DNA of 64,000 nucleotides, taken from assembly GCF_024741795.1 (NCBI RefSeq), contig NZ_CP102950.1, positions 1,178,001 through 1,242,000 of the forward strand, read 5' to 3'. The notes under the pieces were generated by a model, which was given only the letters and a program-made list of their open reading frames with translations, was not told the origin of the DNA and made no database searches. The position numbers and the translations under genes were made by a program. This document shows positions 46,728 through 56,787 of this stretch, one piece after another (position 1 is the first letter of the stretch; each line of letters opens with the position of its first letter). This DNA is from Arthrobacter sp. CJ23. GTDB lineage: Bacteria > Actinomycetota > Actinomycetes > Actinomycetales > Micrococcaceae.

Positions 46728-46773
46728 TGGCATGAGCCCCCCAACAGCTCACCCACAAGAAAGAGCAGACGGA

Positions 46774-47688
46774 ATGACACAGCCCACCGCACAGATCCTT
46801 GACGGCAAGGCCACCGCCGCAGCCATCAAGGCAGAACTGACCGAACGAGTGGCGGCCCTGAAGTCCCGTGGCGTCATCCCCGGAATCGCGACCGTGCTGG
46901 TCGGTGCGGACCCGGCCTCGCAGCTGTACGTGTCCATGAAGCACAAGCAGTCGGTGGCGATCGGGATGAATTCAATCCAGCGTGAGCTGCCCGCGGACGC
47001 CACCCAGGCCGAGGTTGAGGCCCTCATTGACGAACTCAATGCGGATCCCGGATGCCACGGGTACATTGTGCAGTTGCCGCTGCCCAAGCACATTGACACG
47101 GACGCCATCCTTGAGCGGATCGACCCCGCCAAGGACGCCGACGGCCTGCACCCGACCAACCTGGGCCGTCTTGTGCTCAACGTCAACGGCCCCATCGACA
47201 CGCCCCTGCCCTGCACACCCCGCGGTGTCATTGAGCTGCTGCTGCGCAACGGCTATGACCTCAAGGGCAAGCACGTAGTGGTGGTGGGACGCGGCGTCAC
47301 GATCGGCCGGTCCATCGGCCTGCTCCTGACCCGCCGCGAGATCAACGCCACGGTGACCCTGACCCACACCGGCACCACCAACATGTCGGAGCTGCTCCGC
47401 CAGGCCGATGTGATCGTGGGCGCGGCCGGCGTGAAGCACATCGTCAAGGCCTCGGACGTGAAGCCGGGCGCCGCATTGCTCGACGTCGGTGTCACCCGTG
47501 AGACCGACGCTGCCACGGGCAAGAGCAAGGTCCACGGCGACATCGACCCCGCCGCTGCGGAGGTGGCCGGCTGGATTTCTCCGAACCCCGGCGGCGTTGG
47601 TCCCATGACGGTGGCCCTGCTCATGACCAACGTGGTCGAAGCCGCCGAACGCCAGCTGGCCCTGCAGGACAAGGCCGGCATCGCCTAG
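46774..47688 (+). CDS. folD: Methylenetetrahydrofolate dehydrogenase/cyclohydrolase
   Basis: Converts 5,10-methylene-THF to 10-formyl-THF with NADP+, a partner of GlyA. The 304-residue protein has the substrate-site Lys in [17 protein letters not shown], the [10 protein letters not shown] motif, the Rossmann segment [18 protein letters not shown] and the C-terminal [15 protein letters not shown]. The expected Lys appears as part of MKHK. Start is ATG at 46774; the frame extends 14 codons upstream without family support. It is 142 bases after glyA, with a possible attenuator hairpin between. Confidence 0.96.
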   Translation: MTQPTAQILDGKATAAAIKAELTERVAALKSRGVIPGIATVLVGADPASQLYVSMKHKQSVAIGMNSIQRELPADATQAEVEALIDELNADPGCHGYIVQLPLPKHIDTDAILERIDPAKDADGLHPTNLGRLVLNVNGPIDTPLPCTPRGVIELLLRNGYDLKGKHVVVVGRGVTIGRSIGLLLTRREINATVTLTHTGTTNMSELLRQADVIVGAAGVKHIVKASDVKPGAALLDVGVTRETDAATGKSKVHGDIDPAAAEVAGWISPNPGGVGPMTVALLMTNVVEAAERQLALQDKAGIA

Positions 47689-47736
47689 CCAGGCGCGGCC
47701 ACGACGCTAAGCAGCACGCCGGCAGCACAAACATCA

Positions 47737-47774
47737 GGCAGGGCGCCTGCTCCCACAGGAGCGGGCGCCCTGCC
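47737..47774 (+). terminator. Terminator hairpin after folD
   Basis: 17-base arms GGCAGGGCGCCTGCTCC / GGAGCGGGCGCCCTGCC with one G-U-type mismatch and a 4-base loop, between convergent folD and the CHRD gene. Confidence 0.8.
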
Positions 47775-47803
47775 CCGTTAACGACCCCTCTCGCCGCCTG
47801 CTG

Positions 47804-48262
47804 CTATTTCAGCTGTCCCCGGATCTCTCCGCCCGGGAAGGTCGGGGTATGGACATTGACGTAATAGCTGCGCGGGCTGTCGGCAATGGCCTGCAGTACG
47901 GCTTCATCCGCGGCGGCGCAGGCCGAAACCGTCCAGCTGCTGCCCGATCCCACCGTGAGCGGAACCAGCACCGGCCCGGCAACGTTCCGTGGCGCAAGGT
48001 GGATGTGGGCCGCCGTGGCCGGCAGGGACAGGTTCCGGGCACTCATGGTGTAGCAGAGCTGGTCCCCGTCGATGGTGTAAGAGAAAAAGCCGTTGGCGCC
48101 CGTATTGGAGCCGGTGACCTCCTGTTCGGTGTTCAGCGGTATGGCGGGAACGCCGCCTGGATTGGCACCGGCGGCACCGGCGCCCGCGCCGACGGAAACG
48201 AGAGCCGCAATGGCTCCCGCCGCCGCGATTTTCCGTACTCTCGTGCGGTCCATTCTCTGCAT
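47804..48262 (-). CDS. Secreted CHRD-domain protein
   Basis: A 152-residue protein with a signal peptide (about 1-32; VRKIAAAGAIAALVSVGAG) and a CHRD domain. The domain pattern is GFFSYTIDGDQLCYTM, the zinc-like AAHIHLAPR, and the C-terminal VNVHTPTFPGGEIRGQL. CHRD was named from chordin; its bacterial function is unknown. GAGGAC is 6 bases before the ATG at 48262; an ATG at 48253 is a possible alternative. It is transcribed alone. Confidence 0.85.
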   Translation of the reverse strand: MQRMDRTRVRKIAAAGAIAALVSVGAGAGAAGANPGGVPAIPLNTEQEVTGSNTGANGFFSYTIDGDQLCYTMSARNLSLPATAAHIHLAPRNVAGPVLVPLTVGSGSSWTVSACAAADEAVLQAIADSPRSYYVNVHTPTFPGGEIRGQLK

Positions 48263-48444
48263 GATTTGTCCTCACATCCGGCATCCGAATTGTTGGCACC
48301 CCCGGCGGTGTTCACGCTACGCCGCCACCTGCCGCCGCAACAGACCTTGAGGCAACAGACCCTGCGGCAACAGGCCAGGTGCCTACTCCTGCGGGAGTAG
48401 GCACCCTGCTCCGTCAGCCCGACGACGCGCGGGCTCTCTCCGGC

Positions 48445-48456
48445 TAGGCTCAGATC
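48445..48456 (+). promoter_or_regulatory. -10 box of a probable leaderless two-component operon
   Basis: TAGGCT (48445-48450) lies 6 bases before the histidine-kinase ATG. There is no Shine-Dalgarno sequence. Confidence 0.55.
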
Positions 48457-49611
48457 ATGCAGCGCCGTTTCCCTGGACCACGCCGTTTTGCCGGTCCGCC
48501 CACGAGCTTCCTCGTTATCGCGGTGGCCCTGGTGCAGGTGCTGGGCACCTTGTTCGCGGCAAGCCATCAGCCGGCACAGCGCCCCTTGGATGCGCTCGCC
48601 TTTGTCCTGCTTCTGGCAGGACCGGCAGCCCTGGCGTTGCGGAAACGCGTGCCGGCGGCCATGCTGCCCGTCACCCTGGCCGCCACCTTCGGCTACCTCC
48701 TCTTCGGCTACGCCTGGGGGCCCATTGCCTTCTCGCTCGCCCTGTCGATTCTCCTGACGGCGGCAGCCGGCCTCCGCGGGCAGGCCTGGCTGGGGGCAGG
48801 GATCTGTGCCGCCGCCGTGGTGGTGTCCTCGTACCTGGCGGGGGATGATGCCTGGCCCGTCCGGGCCTCCGCCGGTGTGGCCTGGGCGGCGATCCTGGTC
48901 CTGATGGGGGAGGGCTTCCGCCGCCGGGGCGAGCGCATGGCCGAGTACCGGCGCCGGCGCGAGGCCTCAAAACAGGCAGAACGCGACGAGTACCGGCTCA
49001 CGCTCGCCCGGGACATCCATGACGTGGTGGCCCACTCCCTGTCCATGATCAACGTGCAGGCATCCGTGGCGCTTCACTTGGGCGCCAGCGATCCGGAGCG
49101 GCTCCGCCCGGCCCTGGAAGCCATCAAGACCGCAAGCAAGGAGTCCCTGGCCGAGGTCCGCCAGCTGCTCGGCGTGCTGCGCGACGACGTCCCGCTCAGC
49201 CCGGCGGCACGGCCCAGCCTGGCCAGGATCCCGGAGCTGGTCCAGAACGCCCGGCTGGGCGGCCTGGAGCTCCGCTATGACAACCGTGCGGAGCCGGACC
49301 GGATTGCTCCGGCGGAGCAGGAATCGGCCTACCGCATCGTCCAGGAGGCGCTGACCAACGTCGGCAGGCACTCTGGTGCCGGGTCCGCCGTCGTGAGCCT
49401 GGAGCTGAAGGACGGCAGCCTGGTGGTGAGGATCGACGACGACGGCGGGGGCATGCGCGGGGCGCTCCCCGGCAACGGCCTCACGGGGATGCGGGAGCGG
49501 GCGGCCGCATTGGGCGGGACGCTTACCTTGAGCGAACTGGCCCCGGGCCTCAGGGTCGAAGCGCTCCTGCCGGCAGCCCAGCCAAACACCACCGAAAGCG
49601 GGCACCAGTGA
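48457..49611 (+). CDS. Sensor histidine kinase, DesK/NarL-partner type
   Basis: A 384-residue membrane sensor with about four to six N-terminal membrane segments (15-150) and no large external domain. It has a HisKA_3 dimerisation helix with the phosphoacceptor His188 in RDIHDVVAHSLSMINVQ. The HATPase_c domain shows the N-box ESAYRIVQEALTNVGRHS and G-box GNGLTGMRERA. The small sensor suggests detection of membrane or cell-wall stress. It overlaps the regulator gene by 4 bases (GTGA), and an ABC-2 exporter lies downstream; regulation of that exporter is plausible but unproven. Confidence 0.9.
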   Translation: MQRRFPGPRRFAGPPTSFLVIAVALVQVLGTLFAASHQPAQRPLDALAFVLLLAGPAALALRKRVPAAMLPVTLAATFGYLLFGYAWGPIAFSLALSILLTAAAGLRGQAWLGAGICAAAVVVSSYLAGDDAWPVRASAGVAWAAILVLMGEGFRRRGERMAEYRRRREASKQAERDEYRLTLARDIHDVVAHSLSMINVQASVALHLGASDPERLRPALEAIKTASKESLAEVRQLLGVLRDDVPLSPAARPSLARIPELVQNARLGGLELRYDNRAEPDRIAPAEQESAYRIVQEALTNVGRHSGAGSAVVSLELKDGSLVVRIDDDGGGMRGALPGNGLTGMRERAAALGGTLTLSELAPGLRVEALLPAAQPNTTESGHQ

Positions 49612-50273
49612 TCCGTGTTCTCCTCGCCGACGACCAAACCCTCATCAGGGCCGGATTCCGGGCCCTGCTGGACGCCGAGCCGGACATGGAGGTGGTGGCC
49701 GAGGCCGGGACAGGCCGCGAGGCCGTGCGGCTGGCGATGCGCGAAGCCCCGGACGTCATCCTCATGGACATCCGCATGCCGGACGGAGACGGCCTCGCCG
49801 CGGCACGGCAGATCCTGGCCGAGCCGCGCCTCGCGCAGACGCGCGTCATCATCCTGACAACCTTCGAACTGGACGAGTACATCGCCGAAGCCGTCCGGGC
49901 GGGCGCCGCGGGGTTCCTCGTCAAGGACACCGAACCGGAGGAGCTGATCCGTGCCGTGCGGGTAGTGCACGACGGCGATGCCCTCCTTTCGCCGTCCGTG
50001 ACCCGCCGCATCATGGCCCAGTTGGCCATGCACAGCCGGGCGGCCGCCCGGACCGTGCCGCTGGGGCAGATCACGGGCCGCGAACGCGAGGTCCTGGCAC
50101 TGGTGGGCGAAGGCCTGAACAACGCGGAGATCGCGGAGCAGCTGTTCATCACGCCGCTGACCGCCAAGACGCACGTATCGCGCATCATGACCAAACTCCA
50201 GGTCCGGGACCGGGCCCAGCTGGTGGTCCTGGCCTATGAATCGGGGCTGGTCCAGCCCGGCTGGAGCAGCTGA
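49608..50273 (+). CDS. LuxR/NarL-family response regulator
   Basis: A 221-residue regulator. The receiver domain has the acidic pair ADDQ near 7-10, the phosphoacceptor D54 (VILMDIRMPDGDG) and LTTFELDEYIAEAVRAGAAG. The C-terminal LuxR helix-turn-helix is about 150-215 (REREVLALVGEGLNNAEIAEQLFI). The start is GTG overlapping the kinase stop. The local target is unknown; the SHOCT protein and exporter lie immediately downstream. Confidence 0.92.
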   Translation: MIRVLLADDQTLIRAGFRALLDAEPDMEVVAEAGTGREAVRLAMREAPDVILMDIRMPDGDGLAAARQILAEPRLAQTRVIILTTFELDEYIAEAVRAGAAGFLVKDTEPEELIRAVRVVHDGDALLSPSVTRRIMAQLAMHSRAAARTVPLGQITGREREVLALVGEGLNNAEIAEQLFITPLTAKTHVSRIMTKLQVRDRAQLVVLAYESGLVQPGWSS

Positions 50274-50428
50274 TGCGGAGCCGTCCGTCTCCCGGCGGAG
50301 TACGCCCGCACGCGCAAGTGCATCCCCGCAGCGGACGCGCATGAAACGGCCAACAGACAGACTCGAACCAGAGCCGAAACACGGCTTGCCCGGCCGGAGC
50401 GGCGGGGCAGAGAGTTTGGATCATCGCC

Positions 50429-50731
50429 ATGTTGACTGCATTGACCACCACCATCGGGGGAGCCGCGGCACAGCTGCCGGCCGCCGTCGTCGCGCATGGA
50501 CCCTGGGGAGACGGCGGATTCTGGCCGTTCTTCCTGCTGTTCCCGCTGTTCTGGATCCTGATAGTCCTCCTGTTCGTCTTCGTCGGCCGCCGGACCTGGC
50601 GCCGGAACCACCGCTGGGCCGCCACCCAGGGCGCCGAGGGCGTGCTGCGGGAGCGGTACGCACGCGGCGAGATCGACGAAACGGAGTTCCGCCAGCGCCT
50701 GGAGGTACTGCGCTCGCAGCCCAAGCCCTAG
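50429..50731 (+). CDS. SHOCT-domain membrane protein
   Basis: A 100-residue protein with one or two hydrophobic segments (about 30-55: WPFFLLFPLFWILIVLLFVFV) and a C-terminal SHOCT motif (about 68-95: LRERYARGEIDETEFRQRLEVL). SHOCT is a short domain often found at the ends of small membrane proteins; its role is unknown. It lies 155 bases downstream of the response regulator and ends at a terminator. Confidence 0.8.
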   Translation: MLTALTTTIGGAAAQLPAAVVAHGPWGDGGFWPFFLLFPLFWILIVLLFVFVGRRTWRRNHRWAATQGAEGVLRERYARGEIDETEFRQRLEVLRSQPKP

Positions 50732-50748
50732 CAAACGGCGGATTCGAG

Positions 50749-50780
50749 AGGCCCCTCGCAGAAAACTCTGCAAGGGGCCT
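50749..50780 (+). terminator. Terminator hairpin after the SHOCT gene
   Basis: AGGCCCCT (50749-50756) and AGGGGCCT (50773-50780) form the outer stem; an inner GCAGA/TCTGC pair surrounds AAAC. TTTC follows. Confidence 0.75.
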
Positions 50781-50802
50781 TTCACGTATCCCCTGGCTCC
50801 AC

Positions 50803-50815
50803 TAGCCTGCTAAGG
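50803..50815 (+). promoter_or_regulatory. -10 box of a probable leaderless exporter operon
   Basis: TAGCCT (50803-50808) lies 7 bases before the GTG at 50816, with no convincing Shine-Dalgarno sequence. Confidence 0.5.
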
Positions 50816-51793
50816 GTGCACAATGAAGCCATCCGCTCCGCCTCCACGTCAGCCAGCTTCCAGATGAACCCACCCATCGTCATCAGCGCCCGGAACCTCA
50901 CCAAGACATACGGCGAGCTCACCGCCGTCGATTCCATCTCCTTCGAGGTTCCGGCGGGGGAGTCCTTCGGCCTGCTGGGCCCCAACGGTGCCGGCAAGTC
51001 CACCACCATGAAGATGATCGGCGGCGTGTCCCGGCGGACGTCGGGCGAGCTCGGCATCATGGGCCTGGATCCGGACAGCCACGGCCCGGAAGTCCGTGCC
51101 CACCTGGGGGTGGTGCCGCAGCAGGACAACCTGGACGAGGAACTGCGTGTCCGTGAAAACCTCATCGTCTACGGCCGCTACTTCGGGCTGCCGCTGAGCT
51201 ACCTGCGCCCCAAGGCCGACGAACTGCTCGAATTCGCCCAGCTGACGGACAAGGCCAAGTCCAAGGTGGACGCCCTCTCCGGCGGGATGAAGCGGCGCCT
51301 CACCATTGCGCGTGCCCTCATCAACGAGCCCCGGATCCTGCTGCTCGACGAGCCCACCACCGGCCTGGACCCGCAGGCCCGCCACACGCTCTGGGACCGG
51401 CTCTTCCGGCTCAAAGAGCAGGGCGTCACGCTCATCCTGACCACCCACTACATGGACGAGGCGGAACAGCTGTGCGACCGGCTGATCGTGGTGGACAAGG
51501 GCCGCATCATGGCCGAAGGCTCGCCCGCCAGCCTCATCCGCGAGCACTCCACCCGCGAGGTCCTCGAGCTCAGGTTCGGCTCCGAACGGAACGCCGGCAT
51601 CGGCGCCGAGCTCCAGGGCATCGGCGAGCGCCTCGAGGCGCTCCCGGACCGCGTGCTGATCTACGCCGACGACGGCGAGGCCGCCCTGGAACAGGTCACG
51701 GCCCGCGGGCTGCGCCCGCTGACATCGCTGGTGCGCCGTTCCTCGCTGGAGGACGTGTTCCTCCGGCTCACCGGCCGGAGCCTCGTTGATTAG
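50816..51793 (+). CDS. ABC-2 exporter ATP-binding protein (DrrA/NodI-like)
   Basis: A 325-residue ABC ATPase: Walker A GPNGAGKSTTMKM, the signature ALSGGMKRRL, Walker B RILLLDEPTTGLDPQARH and the switch His in LTTHYMDEAEQL. The C-terminal extension (about 235-325, ending SSLEDVFLRLTGRSL) is typical of DrrA-type drug exporters. The start is GTG at 50816; an internal ATG at 50864 would also keep the domain. It overlaps the first permease by 8 bases. Substrate is unknown (antibiotic, lipid or teichoic-like polymer). Confidence 0.9.
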   Translation: MHNEAIRSASTSASFQMNPPIVISARNLTKTYGELTAVDSISFEVPAGESFGLLGPNGAGKSTTMKMIGGVSRRTSGELGIMGLDPDSHGPEVRAHLGVVPQQDNLDEELRVRENLIVYGRYFGLPLSYLRPKADELLEFAQLTDKAKSKVDALSGGMKRRLTIARALINEPRILLLDEPTTGLDPQARHTLWDRLFRLKEQGVTLILTTHYMDEAEQLCDRLIVVDKGRIMAEGSPASLIREHSTREVLELRFGSERNAGIGAELQGIGERLEALPDRVLIYADDGEAALEQVTARGLRPLTSLVRRSSLEDVFLRLTGRSLVD

Positions 51794-52625
51794 CGGGGAA
51801 CAGTTGATTAGCGCCCACGCCCCGGCCGTCTCTGCCGCCCGCGCCCGGCGCTGGGGTTCGTTCTTTTATGCCGAACAGGTGCTGCGGGTGATGCGCGGCT
51901 ACGGCTGGTCCGTGTTCCTGTACAGCGTGGGGCAGCCGGTGGCCTATCTCTTCGCCATGGGCGTGGGTCTGGCGAGCCTCGTGGATGCCAACGCGGGAGG
52001 CGTGTTCGGCGGCGTCAGCTACCTGTCCTTCATCGCCCCGGCGCTGCTCGTCTCGGCGGCGGTCATGACGGCCTCCGGCGAGTTCTCCTACCCGATCATG
52101 GACGGCTTCAAATGGCGGCGCGTGTTCTTCGGCCCGCACGCCTCCCCGCTGGTTCCGCAGCAGATCGCCGCCGGCCACATCATGGCCAGCACGCTGCGGT
52201 TCCTGCTCCAATCGCTGATCTACTTCGCCGTCGTCGCGCTTTTCGGGGCTTCCCCCAGCGGCTGGGGGTGGCTGTCGGCGCTGGTGGCCACGCTGGCGGC
52301 GCTCTCCTTCGGCCTGCCCCTGATGGCCTACGCCTCGAGCCTGACCAAGGACTCGGGCCAGTTCGCCCTGGTGCAGCGCTTCATCGTCATGCCGCTGTTC
52401 CTGTTCTCCGGGACGTTCTTCCCCCTGGATTCGCTGCCGCTGGCCGTGCGCTGGATCGGCTGGATCTCGCCGGTGTGGCACGGCACGGAACTGGGCCGGG
52501 TGCTGAGCTACGGACTCGAGGAGCCGCCGCTGCTGACCCTGGCGCACCTCGTGTTCCTGATGGCCACGGCCTCCGCCGGATGGGTGCTGACGCGCCGCCA
52601 ATTCGCCAAAAGGATGGGCTCATGA
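51786..52625 (+). CDS. ABC-2 type permease
   Basis: A 279-residue, six-segment ABC-2 permease (DrrB/NodJ-like). The segments QPVAYLFAMGVGLASLV and FVIMPLFLFSGTFFPLDSLP-like FIVMPLFLFSGTFFP are family hallmarks. It overlaps both the ATPase (8 bases) and the second permease (4 bases). Confidence 0.9.
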   Translation: MISGEQLISAHAPAVSAARARRWGSFFYAEQVLRVMRGYGWSVFLYSVGQPVAYLFAMGVGLASLVDANAGGVFGGVSYLSFIAPALLVSAAVMTASGEFSYPIMDGFKWRRVFFGPHASPLVPQQIAAGHIMASTLRFLLQSLIYFAVVALFGASPSGWGWLSALVATLAALSFGLPLMAYASSLTKDSGQFALVQRFIVMPLFLFSGTFFPLDSLPLAVRWIGWISPVWHGTELGRVLSYGLEEPPLLTLAHLVFLMATASAGWVLTRRQFAKRMGS

Positions 52626-53467
52626 GCGCCGTGGCCGAAGGACAAACGGGACCCCGCAGCGCCCCGGAGGCGGCCCGTCAGCGCAGCTTCGGGCCGCTGT
52701 ACTCCCGCAACGCCCTGGCCGTTGTCTCCCGCGGCCTCATGGCGGCCAAGAGCAGCACCTGGCTCATCCTGGTGTCCGGCTTCTTCGAACCGGTGCTGTA
52801 CCTGATCGCCATGGGCGTGGGCCTTGGCTCGATCGTGGGCACCGTCCAGGGCCCCGGCGGGCAGGACATCAGCTATGCCGCCTACATCGCCCCGGCGCTC
52901 CTGGCCGTGTCCGCCATGAACGGTGCGGTGTATGACTCCACCTGGAACGTCTTCTTCAAGATGAACTTCGCCAAGCTCTACCAGGGCATGCTCTACACCT
53001 CGTTGGGGCCCATGGACGTGGCCATCGGCGAGATCTTCCTGGCCCTGCTCCGCGGACTCCTCTACGCCACCGGCTTCACCGCGGTCATGGGCGTCATGGG
53101 CCTCATCACCACGCCGTGGGCCGTGCTCATGGTCCCGGCCTCGGTGCTCATCGCCTTCGGCTTCGCGAGCTTCGGCATGGGCATCACCAGCTTCATGAAG
53201 ACCTTCCAGCAGATGGACTGGATCAACTTCTTCATGCTGCCGATGTTCCTCTTCAGCGCCACGTTCTACCCGCTCAGCGTCTACCCGCAGGCCATCCAGT
53301 GGCTCATCCAGGCCATGCCCCTCTGGCACGGGGTGGAGCTGCTGCGCCAGATCAGCATCGGCTCCTTCAGCCCCGCTACCGCCGTGCACGTGGGCTACTA
53401 CCTGGTGATGATCGTCCTGGGCATCATGCTCACCACGGGACGCCTGCGCCAGCTGTTCCTGAAGTAG
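52622..53467 (+). CDS. ABC-2 type permease
   Basis: A 281-residue permease similar in layout to the preceding one: EPVLYLIAMGVGLGSIVG, and FFMLPMFLFSATFYPLSVYP. Two different permeases with one ATPase suggests a heterodimeric pore. It overlaps the first permease as ATGA (52622-52625). This gene ends the operon. The ~105 bases after it contain a GC-rich segment but no clear hairpin. Confidence 0.9.
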   Translation: MSAVAEGQTGPRSAPEAARQRSFGPLYSRNALAVVSRGLMAAKSSTWLILVSGFFEPVLYLIAMGVGLGSIVGTVQGPGGQDISYAAYIAPALLAVSAMNGAVYDSTWNVFFKMNFAKLYQGMLYTSLGPMDVAIGEIFLALLRGLLYATGFTAVMGVMGLITTPWAVLMVPASVLIAFGFASFGMGITSFMKTFQQMDWINFFMLPMFLFSATFYPLSVYPQAIQWLIQAMPLWHGVELLRQISIGSFSPATAVHVGYYLVMIVLGIMLTTGRLRQLFLK

Positions 53468-53573
53468 GCCCCGGCCGCGGCAGCCAGGGGCCGCGGCAGC
53501 CGGCCCCGCCCCCGCCGTGTTCGCCATCCGTGGAATGGCGCAGGCATACTCCGGGGTTTGCGACAATTGATCC

Positions 53574-54146
53574 ATGCAATCTCTTGGCGACCCCCAGTCT
53601 TCCGCACCGTCCTCCCAGCCTGCGAAGGGTGTCCTGAAGGGCTTCCGCATCGGCGGCCTGGGCATGGCGGTGGTGATCACCGCGTTCCTGGTGGCCGTCA
53701 TCTTCGCCGCCAACCAGAACGATGTGGTGGGCTGGATCGTGGCCGTGGTCTCCTTCGGCTGGCTCCTGCTCGCCGCCTTCGTGGTGTTCAGCATCCAGAA
53801 GGCAGCCCAGCGCGCCGGAGCCAAGCTGACGGAAGCCCAGAACGCGTTCAACGCGGCAGCCGGCCGCGCGCCGTCGTCGGGCAGTGCGGACCAGGGCGGC
53901 ACCCGAGTGGTGTCCGAGCGCAACGAGGCGGACGAGATCCGTGACCTCAAGCTGGACCACTCCTTCAAGATCGTCCAGGTGCAGGTCCGCGTGGTCGAGG
54001 ACGAGCGCGCCAAGGGCGTTTCCGCGGACCAGGACACCATCAACCGTGCCCTCGAGACCATCGCCATCACGTCCACGAACGCCCGCGACATGATCAAGTC
54101 CTCGGGCGGCTCCGAGGAGCCCGTCAGCGGCACCATCATCGACTAG
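53574..54146 (+). CDS. Membrane protein of unknown function
   Basis: A 190-residue protein with two hydrophobic segments (about 30-48 and 53-72) followed by a helical, charged cytoplasmic tail (about 75-190) with repeated coiled-coil-like stretches (QKAAQRAGAKLTEAQNAFNAAA; DEIRDLKLDHSFKIVQVQVRV). I do not recognise the family. It lies just upstream of xth, and the xth -10 box overlaps its stop codon. Confidence 0.65.
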   Translation: MQSLGDPQSSAPSSQPAKGVLKGFRIGGLGMAVVITAFLVAVIFAANQNDVVGWIVAVVSFGWLLLAAFVVFSIQKAAQRAGAKLTEAQNAFNAAAGRAPSSGSADQGGTRVVSERNEADEIRDLKLDHSFKIVQVQVRVVEDERAKGVSADQDTINRALETIAITSTNARDMIKSSGGSEEPVSGTIID

Positions 54147-54156
54147 AGTAGGGCGG
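54144..54156 (+). promoter_or_regulatory. -10 box of a probable leaderless xth promoter
   Basis: TAGAGT (54144-54149) lies 7 bases before the xth GTG and overlaps the preceding gene's stop codon. Confidence 0.45.
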
Positions 54157-56099
<1,943 letters not shown>

Positions 56100-56185
56100 G
56101 CCCATGTGCGCCGCCGGCAAGCTCAACGCTGAGACCGCGTCCCCCCGGGGTGCAGGCGGTCCGGACGTTGATGCGCGCCGGCAGC

Positions 56186-56219
56186 CTGTCTCCGGTACCG
56201 GCTGCGGTACCGGGGACAG
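56186..56219 (+). terminator. Hairpin 90 bases after trpS, just before the 2H gene
   Basis: CTGTCTCCGGTACCG (56186-56200) pairs with CGGTACCGGGGACAG (56205-56219), one G-U-type mismatch, loop GCTG. It may terminate trpS or control the start of the next gene. Confidence 0.6.
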
Positions 56220-56226
56220 CTTGTGC

Positions 56227-56787
56227 GTGGGCGTCATCCTCGGCTTCCCGCCGGAGATCGCCGAAGAGCTCCAGCAATGGCGTGCCTCCTTCGGGGACCC
56301 CATGGCGGAGGTCATTCCGGCCCACATCACGCTGATCACCACCACGCCCACCCAGGACTGGGACGCCACGCGTGACCACGTCCGGGAGGTCGCCCGGCAG
56401 CAGGCCCCCTTCAGCATCACCATCTCCGGCACCGGCTCGTTCAGGCCGGTTTCCCCGGTGGTGTTCGTCAATGTGGAGGACGGCTTCGAGGAGTGCGTCC
56501 GGCTACATGAACGGCTGCAGACCGGCCCGCTTGAGCGGCTGCTGCCCTTCCCGTACCACCCGCACGTCACGGTGGCCCACGATGTCGCCCCGGAAAGCCT
56601 CGATGAGGCCGAAACGGTCCTGCAGAACTACAGCGCCACTTTCCCTGTGGTTAGCATGGGACTTTACGAGCACGATACCGACGGCATCTGGCAGCTACGG
56701 GAAGAGCTGGACTTTGGCAGCGACAGTGACGAAGCACGCGAAGCGGAATCCAGCCCGAGCAGCGGACAAGCCGCCGCTGCCAACTGA
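56227..56787 (+). CDS. 2'-5' RNA ligase / 2H phosphoesterase-family protein
   Basis: A protein of about 186 residues with the two HxT/S motifs of the 2H fold: PAHITLI and HPHVTVAH. The family includes 2'-5' RNA ligases and cyclic phosphodiesterases acting on RNA ends or small phosphates. I chose GTG at 56227 because the domain begins VGVILGFPPE; the same frame is open from an ATG at 56104 (5 bases after trpS), but those 41 residues are low-complexity and cover a strong hairpin. TTG at 56221 is another option. The C-terminus has an acidic, Ser-rich tail. Confidence 0.72.
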   Translation: MGVILGFPPEIAEELQQWRASFGDPMAEVIPAHITLITTTPTQDWDATRDHVREVARQQAPFSITISGTGSFRPVSPVVFVNVEDGFEECVRLHERLQTGPLERLLPFPYHPHVTVAHDVAPESLDEAETVLQNYSATFPVVSMGLYEHDTDGIWQLREELDFGSDSDEAREAESSPSSGQAAAAN

